Below, one piece after another: positions 56,269-64,000 of a DNA stretch of 64,000 nt. The position numbers and the translations under genes were made by a program. This DNA is from Antedon bifida (lineage: Eukaryota > Echinodermata > Crinoidea > Comatulida > Antedonidae). The stretch is from assembly GCA_963402885.1 (NCBI GenBank), contig OY727095.1, positions 30,013,001 through 30,077,000 of the forward strand, read 5' to 3'. Numbering within the stretch: the first letter of the stretch is position 1; each line of letters starts with the position of its first letter. The notes beneath the pieces are model-generated. The model was not told the DNA's origin, did not search any database, and saw only the letters and a list, made by a program, of their open reading frames with translations.

Positions 56269-59200
56269 TCACTCATTAAAATAGGAATCAACGGTTGAAT
56301 GATCTGGTGTGACAGGAAAGTCACTTTTCAGCGGTTCTTTGGAACTTGAATCCGGAAGGCCGAGTTTGCCGACCTCCAGATGATCGTGGTGACGCGACCC
56401 GTAATCTTTGACCCCTCCCGGTATTAATTCACCCATCTCACCTTTTGTTTCCTTGCTATCCAGCTCCACGGGATCATCCATGCTGTACTTGGTCGACTCG
56501 GGAATGTTTGTGACGCACAGGAACACATCCCATTTTCTATCAACACCCATCAGTACACATCTGGATATATGGGAAACGCTTAAAATCGAGATGAATGATA
56601 TAATCATGCAGAACGTACGGAACGGAAACAGCTGTCCGTCTTTCTCATCATAGTATGGATACTTAATGAAAGGGTCGAGGCTAAGCAGAGGTTCCCCGCC
56701 ACCGAGTCTTAAAAACAAACCGATTATATAACCGGCAAGAGAGCCGTAAGTGTTACAGAATTCGAAATAGATAACACAGAAAAGTTGCGGAAATAGGACC
56801 ACATAAACAAAATCAGAACAAAGGTACCATAGTCCGTAGATTGAGTTTATAGTGAGGGACAAAATAGTGGATAGAATCCCCATTCCAAAAATAGCTATAC
56901 GCATCACCCACAATATCTCGCGTTCACTAGCCTGCAAAACAAAAATAAAAACTGTTAGTTATTTGTAACCAAACAAAATGTCCCCTTAACAGGCATTTCC
57001 TCTTAAAAGCTGTTGGCTGTAATGTTAAAAACATATATTGCTTCATGGAAAAGTGTCCCCTTAAGAGGGTGTCCCAAATGAAGGATTCTACTCTAACTCC
57101 ATAATAAATACCTTTTGTCTAAAAATAAGTTTGTAGATATTGCGAGCAAACATTGAACTGGCAGACAAGATGGACGAATCAGCAGAGGACATGACCGCAG
57201 CGGACACCGCCCCCAAACCGATGAACGAGATGAATGGTGGTGTAAGATATTGTAAAACAAGTGGAAGGACGATGTTACTGTTCTCTACATCTTTGCCATA
57301 ATCCGTCATATTCCAATCTAGTGAAAGGAAAGAAATATATAAATTCATTATAATTTTTTTTTTTAATACAATCAATACAACACGTTATGCACATTAAGAA
57401 ATAATGTCATGTTAGCCTTTAAAAAAACAAAATACAGTAAGACTGACCAAACAGCATTCTTAACTTAATATAGTAATTAATCACATGCACTAACATTACA
57501 CCCTACGTTGTGAAAGCTTAAGCTCTGTCTACACAACATTTGTGCACATCACACTTTTTTTTTTTTTTGTCAAACTAGTTTGATAGTGTATACAGAGCTA
57601 GTCTTGTCCACACTATCAAACTTTATGTGACAAAAAATGTGATGTGCCCATATATGGACATGATGATGTCATCACTACCATATTTAGGAATATCACTACC
57701 ATATTTGGGCACATCACACTTTTTGATAGTTCGATAGTGTACTGTAGATAGAGCTTTATACCAGCTTGGCTAATAATTGTTTATAAATCTAAATTAGGAC
57801 AAATGGTGCCAAAAAGCCAGAATTTATTTTTGAATAATGTAATACAAACCTGTTCCTCTGGCAACTGCTCCTACCAGGACGGATGGGATTGCCATGATGA
57901 TGCAACCAAATGCAGCTACAAATGATAAAATCTGAGCTCTTGCAGCAGTTTTTGATGACAGGACACGTTGAAAGTATACTTGCCATGGTATACCACCAAA
58001 CATCTGTCAAAAACAATACATATAAATCATTTACCTTATAGACTGCAGGATGGGACGTCCAATCCAAAGCGATTGAGTTTTGCTGTAGGAGTCCCCTAGC
58101 ATGTGTGATGTTTTGTTTGTATTTTAAAATCCGGAATAAATTGAATTGACTCATAATGCATTACTTACATACTGCATAACCCATATAGTAGGGGACACTT
58201 TCATGTAAAACAAAAAAGCACTAAATCACTAGAGACCCCTATTGAGAGGAGCCCTATTTTTAAATAGAAAGACTTAAATCACATCTCTCTCCACATGGCT
58301 ATGCGCTAATCGATATGCGAGTAGCCGCGTTAAAACAAGACATTGAGGTTCGATTTGTTTACTGCCACCGGAACTGTGCCGGAAAAGATGTGAAAGACCC
58401 TTTAGGGAAGACTTTTTTGGCCACAAGGTTCTACTGCTCCTACCTATAAAGGGGACACCTTGTTGGAAATGCTAGAAAAAAGTCTTTAATATTCTTATTG
58501 CCTAAATGTTACAGTGCATCCCTTGTTTAAAAAAAATACACACAGCCTTTGGAACAAGAAAAAGTAATTACCAATAGTAAAGCGTAATCAATCCAAACAC
58601 CGGTAAATTTGCTATCCCATTCTCCAAGCCAACCAGTGCTTGTGTCCACAATTGGTTCCACATACTCACTTGTTAAAGAAAATGGAAGACATATCCACTG
58701 TAAATAGAAATAGATAAAGAAAATAAATATCTAATTCATTTAATACAAACATTTAAAAATAAAATTAATTTCTTCAGATTTAGCCTTAATGGAAGACATA
58801 TCCACTGTAAGTAGAAATAAGAAGAAAATAAATATCTAAAACATAAAAAAAAAAATTTAATTTCTTCAGATTTAGCCTTAATAAGTTAAACTAATATTTG
58901 ATTTGTATTCATTAATTATAAATTATTATCCTTAATAAAATTTGATTATGAACACCAGAATAATTATATACCAAAAAAATGCAATGTCAATACTGATTTA
59001 CTATAGCACAATACAACATTGTCTTTAGGCCATTTCAAACTATAATATCATGTTTTTTATATTCTACTCTGCTTTCCTGAAGTCTATGAAACTAGGTACA
59101 ACAATATACTGGAGACTTTGCCATGGATTGACATTTACCTCTTTAGATTCAATTTTTAGCTCTGTCTACACTATCAAGCTTTGTGACAAAAAAATGTGAT

Positions 59201-60727
59201 GTGCCCATATATGGACATGATGATGTCATATCACAACCACATTTGGGCAGATTAGTTAGATAGTGTAGACAGAGCTTTAGATAATATCTTTTATAATCTT
59301 ATTTCATTTCTTAGTAAACGCTTCTAATATTTTCAGTTCACTAAATGTGTTTACAGGCAAGAGAATCAATATACCCCACTAAGAAATGTAAACTATTTAC
59401 ATGCTTGGCAAACAATACAAAAAATAAATCAATATTAATTAGATGGCTAAGTAAATTCAAGTAAATGCGACATACAAAAAACATTTTAATAGTTTTAACA
59501 TTAACAATTATTAGATATCATAAAACAATGGTAAAACAAGTTTTGATTTCTAAGGCTCTGTCTACACTATCAAATTTGTTACAAAAATGTGATGCGCCCA
59601 TATATGGACATGATGATGTCATATCACTACTATATTTGGGAATACCACTACCCTATTTGGGAACATCACACTTTTTCTATCAAACTAGTTTGATAGTGTA
59701 GACAGAGTTTTAGGATCTGTGTACACTATCAAATTTGTGACAAAAATGTGATGCACCCATATATGGACATGATGACATCATATCACTGCCATATTTGGGT
59801 ACATCTCACATTTTTTTATCAAACTAGTTTGATAGTGTAGACAGAGATAAGAGGATGAGTTATGTAACTCCTTACAATTAATCCAGAAGAGATCAAATAA
59901 ATCCCAAATAAAAATATGTCAAAAATAAAAAAAAAACCTTACCAGTCCTATAAATATACAAATAAGCTGTACAACGTCAGTGTAGGCCACTGAATAGAGG
60001 CCGCCAAATAGCGTGTAGAATACCGCAATACACGCAGAGATGATGACGGCCAACTCCAGGTTGATTTCCAATATGACACTCACAGTTGCTCCTGGAGATA
60101 ATAAGTGAATTAAAATTATATAATATTGTAAATAATATCACAATAAAAATTATTTCCGATCACTGAATTCGTTTTCTGTTGTACATAATTGACCCTTTAA
60201 TTATTGTGCATATTATAAAGTTTTAAAAAAATCATAATATAAATTCACTGATTATATTTCTGCAAGGAAGAAAGTCATTTATGATTCCATTTTTTTTTCA
60301 TGATTATGACTAATTATATTTAAGTTCAGGTTACAATGAGTGAATATTGTGTTTTATATTATTTTTCGTCAAGGAAATAGCAAGTTCATTTATCAGATGA
60401 TGATCAGAGGGAGCATCTTCCAACATTTCGCCCTCTAAATTTGCTCACATTAACTGTTTGATGACATAGACAATTTGTACCAAAACGATACATAATAAAG
60501 ACTCAAAATTGGTTCAAAATAGTTACGATAGAAAGCAGTAATATTTTATTCCAACATATTCGCATCATTACCTAGCGAAGACAAGATGGCCGCCGACCAA
60601 AACACCTCTCCAGACAGTGCTGGCAAGAACAGAAGACCTCCCATCCTTTCTCCATACTTTTGTTGGAAAGGATCCAACATGGTCACATATCCTTGTTCTC
60701 GCATCTTCTTGGCAAATAATAATCCAC
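56269..60727 (-). CDS. SLC5A7: SLC5A7 (high-affinity choline transporter CHT1), lacking the first exon(s)
   Basis: Exons 60727-60572, 60091-59943, 58697-58572, 58003-57850, 57317-57112 and 56931-56269 join in frame to 483 residues; about 95 N-terminal residues (the first two membrane segments) lie beyond the right edge. Matches in order: [90 protein letters not shown] and [16 protein letters not shown], then [19 protein letters not shown]. The ADSSILS segment belongs to the sodium-binding region of SLC5 symporters. Function: sodium- and chloride-dependent choline uptake for acetylcholine synthesis in cholinergic terminals. The cytoplasmic tail (about 110 residues) is hydrophilic and diverged from vertebrates, and contains a good internal donor at 56441. 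Confidence 0.93.
57520..57598. mobile_element. MITE family B copy 11, internally deleted
   Basis: TAAGCTCTGTCTACAC at the left, CAAACTAGTTTGATAGTGTA at the right, core reduced to about 40 bp. It abuts copy 12. Confidence 0.75.
57599..57758. mobile_element. MITE family B copy 12, directly joined to copy 11
   Basis: TCTTGTCCACACTATCAAAC at the left, GATGTGCCCATATATGGACA inside, and TGTAGATAGAGCTTTA at the right. Confidence 0.8.
58681..58880. repeat. Tandem duplication (about 105 bp) spanning an SLC5A7 splice acceptor
   Basis: AATGGAAGACATATCCACTG, TAAATAGAAATA and GAAAATAAATATCTAA at 58681 recur from 58790 (AATGGAAGACATATCCACTG, TAAGTAGAAATA); both are followed by TTTCTTCAGATTTAGCCTTA. The left copy holds the real exon start at 58697; the right copy duplicates the acceptor and the first 16 exon bases. 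Confidence 0.85.
59157..59280. mobile_element. MITE family B copy 13
   Basis: TAGCTCTGTCTACACTATCA at the left, TAGTGTAGACAGAGCTTTAG at the right, shortened core. SLC5A7 intron. Confidence 0.8.
59551..59711. mobile_element. MITE family B copy 14
   Basis: TAAGGCTCTGTCTACACTAT at the left and TTTGATAGTGTAGACAGAGT at the right. It shares its right edge with copy 15. Confidence 0.85.
59712..59848. mobile_element. MITE family B copy 15, adjoining copy 14
   Basis: TAGGATCTGTGTACACTATC at the left and TTTGATAGTGTAGACAGAGA at the right. Copies 14 and 15 form a head-to-tail dimer. Confidence 0.85.
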
Positions 60728-62398
60728 CTATCAAAAAAGAAAAAAATTAATATTAATCCTTTAAAATTGACGTTCAGTAAAGTACAGTGGGATACCTCTA
60801 TTTAGGGGCAATGTGAAGGTGAATATGTTTTAATACTACAGCAAACCTCTATTAAGAGGGCACTTTCCTAGGCCCCGAAGGTATCGCCTTAATAGGGTTC
60901 TACTGATACAATATAGACACTTTATACTGTATCTTTATTCTCTTGTATCATTTACATTAAAAAAATAAACATAGTTAAGTTTATATTAAGACACAAAATA
61001 TCATGATATATACTAGAAACAGATTACAGAAAGAATTTTTGACAGCAAACAAATTATGTAGTCAATTTATATTATTTATTTGCTGATAAATAAAACGTGT
61101 CAACTGAAAACAACTTGATTCATTTCAAATGATTTATTACAAATTTTACCACAAAATAAATGTACACAAATATATTGGGAGGTAAATTCTATAGATGGTG
61201 ATCAATCTAAGTGGTTGGAGTGGCACAGGGTCAGGGTTCAAATCCTACTGAGATTGATACGACATCCAGGATAATTGTGAAGTTTGTTTTCATGAAACCG
61301 AAAAAACGTAAAAGAATCTATTAGAATTTATTGTGCATAAAGGATTAATAAAGTATTCATAATGAATAAAATTGCAAAAATTACTTTTTTAACAATCTAT
61401 ATGATTTACGATGCATTGGCAGACTTCCCATAGCATTCAAAATAAATTTAATCTTCATTTACACCTTCCAGTACGAAAATATTTTCTTTCTTTATTACGA
61501 TCCTCATTTTATTTACTCGTTCGTAATTTACAACCACGTGCAATTTACCTCAGGGGAACGACGACTAATATCATCCACTGCTTAAACAGGTGGCGTAGCA
61601 CACATCTCGATTTACGAGGTCGTTACTTAGTATGCACTAGAACGCGGTAGTTACTTAGTATGCACTCGTACATCACATGCGAACTAGTACACAAACGTTA
61701 CCACGGGTCATTTTCCAGAATAAACAGAATTAAAATATACAGTTCTCGTTCGTAAAGGTCAAAAGGATAATTTTATTGTGGAGATTCCATTGACGATGTT
61801 CTACAGCCTAAAATAATAATGATTCAATTTTGTTTAATAATATTGAATAATAATCAGAATTATCAATGTCTTAAAATATATATTCAAAATTTATTTCATC
61901 AATACTATGAACTGTTTTCATCAACATATTGATAACCATCACATCAGATACTAAGCATCCTAGATAGTAGTAATAAAGTACAGCCAATAGAACTATATTA
62001 AATCACTATTTATTACAAGCCTGCAGTCATAGCCTACTTGCGAATATATTTTAAATAAGATTACTTTTCTGAAATCATTTCTGCTTTATAAAAGTTTACT
62101 ATTTGTTACTGTTATTGATTATAGTGTGTTACTGAATTGAATTATTTTGAATTAATTCAGCCAAACTTTTTCCTACTATTATTATGTAAGCAATATTTAT
62201 TTATTATTAAGGAAACTTTTTTTTTAACTGTAATGATAACATGATTATATTTTATGGCCATTCACTACAAAACTATGTATGATTTCTCAAAAAAAAGCTT
62301 TCTCAATAATTAAACAGGTTAAAGAACTTAAACAAAATGTATTTACTGAAGTAACTGCAGTAGAATAACTGTAGTAGAATAACTGTGACATGGTCTCT
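60728..62398. other. SLC5A7 5' intron or upstream sequence
   Basis: No exon for the N terminus of SLC5A7 was found. A CTCTATTAAGAGGGCACTTT / CCTTAATAGGGTTCTACTG inverted pair at about 60848-60905 looks like another small MITE. GTTACTTAGTATGCACT is duplicated at about 61622 and 61650. Confidence 0.4.
61190..61345 (+). repeat. tRNA-derived SINE-like sequence
   Basis: TCTAAGTGGTTGGAGTGGC resembles an A-box and GGGTTCAAATCCTACTGAG a B-box about 35 bases later. An unrelated tail of about 80 bp follows. The cloverleaf is not complete, so a functional tRNA gene is not called. Confidence 0.45.
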
Positions 62399-62515
62399 TA
62401 AGCTCTGTCTACACTATCAAAGTTTATGTGACAAAAAAATGTGATGTGCCCATATATGGACATGATGATGTCATATCACAACCATATTTGGATATATCAC
62501 TACCATAGAGCTAAA
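62399..62515. mobile_element. MITE family B copy 16, right end missing
   Basis: TAAGCTCTGTCTACACTATC at the left, GATGTGCCCATATATGGACA inside, broken off after TATCACTACCATAG. Confidence 0.75.
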
Positions 62516-62942
62516 AGTTATAATTATCTATACTAGTGCATAAATAATTTATATAATAAAAAACAGTTAGTTTCAAAAGTAAAAATTGGTAATTGAACAG
62601 TGTATTAAGTTACTATATATTACTCTAGCTAGTTGTCTACTTTATAAATAAGATATTAATAATATACATCTCACAAATTAGACAACTGTTTTGACGTCAT
62701 AAATATTCATAATATATTTCTCAAGTATTATTTGCAAGTTTAAACAAAATCACAGTTGCAAACGAGATAATGGACATCTAGAAATGACGTATGGCTACTT
62801 GGACATTAATTGTATTATTACTATTTATTATTATAAGCCTCTAACTATAGCCTACTTATATGCGAGGTTGAAACATAACATAAACCTGTGTAATTATGTA
62901 TGTATGCCTGAGACTAAAGATGAGATTTCCTTGCAATTTTTT

Positions 62943-63246
62943 AAAGATGTATTGTCCCCCAAAAATATGACAAATGAAGATTAATAAAATCTGACTTTAA
63001 ATAGGCCATTTTGCAGTTTAAAAAAAAAATATTGCACTTATAAAAAGACAAAAGAAACAGTTAATTTTAACCAAAAACCATTGTCTGACAATTTAAGTAC
63101 TTTTTGCTTCAAATTTTTTAGGTAAATAATTCATTTTTTAAATCCAGTTTTTGGCCAAAGTGAATAGCTATTACGTTACATTAAAATGGCATATTCAACA
63201 AAAAAATTAGAAAAAAAAAATTTTAGGGGGACAATATATCTTTAAA
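62943..63246. mobile_element. MITE family A, complete copy (about 300 bp)
   Basis: TTAAAGATGTATTGTCCCCC at the left and GGGGGACAATATATCTTTAA at the right, with TTAA at both edges. It contains TGGCCAAAGTGAATAGCTA and ATTAAAATGGCATATTCAAC. This is the uninterrupted comparator for the split copy in SCYL3. Confidence 0.85.
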
Positions 63247-64000
63247 CTTTAAAAACTAGGTACAGGCATATTGATCGCATATTCCAATAATTATCAATCT
63301 ATAGTTTCTCCTATGTTTAGCATTTTTTGTATCGCACGATTTTATTAATCTTATTTTCTTAACAAAATAGTATGCGTGAAACTCATATCTGTAGATGATT
63401 TCAAAGATGTTTTACAAACACTCTAGTTCTTTATTTTCAGTACATTTGGTTTTTTTTTTCAAATTCTATAAAACATATCAACATATAGATTATTAGTATA
63501 TGATTCAATGGCATAGTTTGTATAATTTATACATTTTTAAATGGTTTGTCCATGTACATTTGTTATTTTCCAAATAGATTATTAGCATGAAACAATCACA
63601 TTAGAGCAATTTGCATAATTTACATAATAGCGTTCGTGTCGTAAACCACGAATTAAGACCTAAATTAGTTTAAATCAATCAGAGGAATTGCGTAATTAGA
63701 AATGTAAACACGAACGTCATTTAGTCTTTATGAGATGTCAATTAATTAATTGTATTTATCAAATTAAAGGGTAAAATTCCACAAGGTCTTGTTAACCTGT
63801 GTATGTACAGTTTATCTATCGATGGATGATGTGGCCTTCTAAAGTAGGCTAATTTGTTAAGAACACTGTATAGCAACTTGGCTAGGTTTACATATCAACT
63901 AGCATTCGGATCAATAGAGGTAATCTTGTTACAACCGCACAGGTAATTTGTTTCCAAGTTCGTATATAGAATTCTATGATCAATTACTCCACTCGGATCG
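63247..64000. other. AT-rich sequence at the right edge
   Basis: CGTTCGTGT and ACACGAACG (about 63632 and 63706) form a loose inverted pair. No gene is recognised; SLC5A7's first exons should lie further right. Confidence 0.4.

Noticed and set aside
61411-61650. 79-codon open frame near the right end
   Set aside because: No homology, and not the missing SLC5A7 N terminus, which would be on the minus strand with two membrane segments.

Overview
This is an animal nuclear genome window: AT-rich, with split genes, GT-AG introns and many interspersed repeats. No bacterial-style genes, operons or CRISPR arrays are seen. The proteins are closest to deuterostome families. Together with the repeat content (Penelope-like element, tRNA-derived SINEs, many short inverted-repeat elements, TAGGCCTA-rich tracts) this suggests a marine deuterostome, most likely an echinoderm. 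That placement is inference; the species cannot be read from the sequence.

Layout: (1) 1-2648, minus strand: 5' part of METTL13, running off the left edge. (2) 3447-14093, plus: SCYL3 pseudokinase, 11 coding exons; its third intron holds an intact Penelope-like retroelement nested in an older MITE. METTL13 and SCYL3 are head to head across 0.8 kb. (3) 14094-17845: intergenic, with a MITE and a 53-bp minisatellite of about 22 units. (4) 17846-22333, plus: PRCP, a lysosomal-type serine carboxypeptidase, 9 exons. (5) 24320-25248, plus: small secreted Ly6/uPAR-domain protein, 3 exons. (6) 27418-29502, minus: PRADC1, 5 exons. (7) 30529-49596, plus: EDRF1, 21 coding exons, head to head with PRADC1 across 1.0 kb; its introns carry SINEs, MITEs and a 4.6-kb inverted-repeat element containing satellites and a LINE fragment. 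(8) 56269-60727, minus: the high-affinity choline transporter SLC5A7 without its first exon(s), which lie beyond the right edge. A possible alternative last exon of this gene is at 52564-52649.

The genes look like unrelated housekeeping or tissue genes, not a pathway cluster. The main points of interest are the repeats and their relation to gene structure: a MITE family (16 copies) whose ends sit on or beside splice sites, hammerhead-ribozyme-like motifs, nested transposons, duplicated splice-acceptor regions and the candidate alternative exon of the choline transporter. Exon borders were set by eye from homology recalled for the families, reading-frame continuity and GT-AG sites; no alignment program was run.
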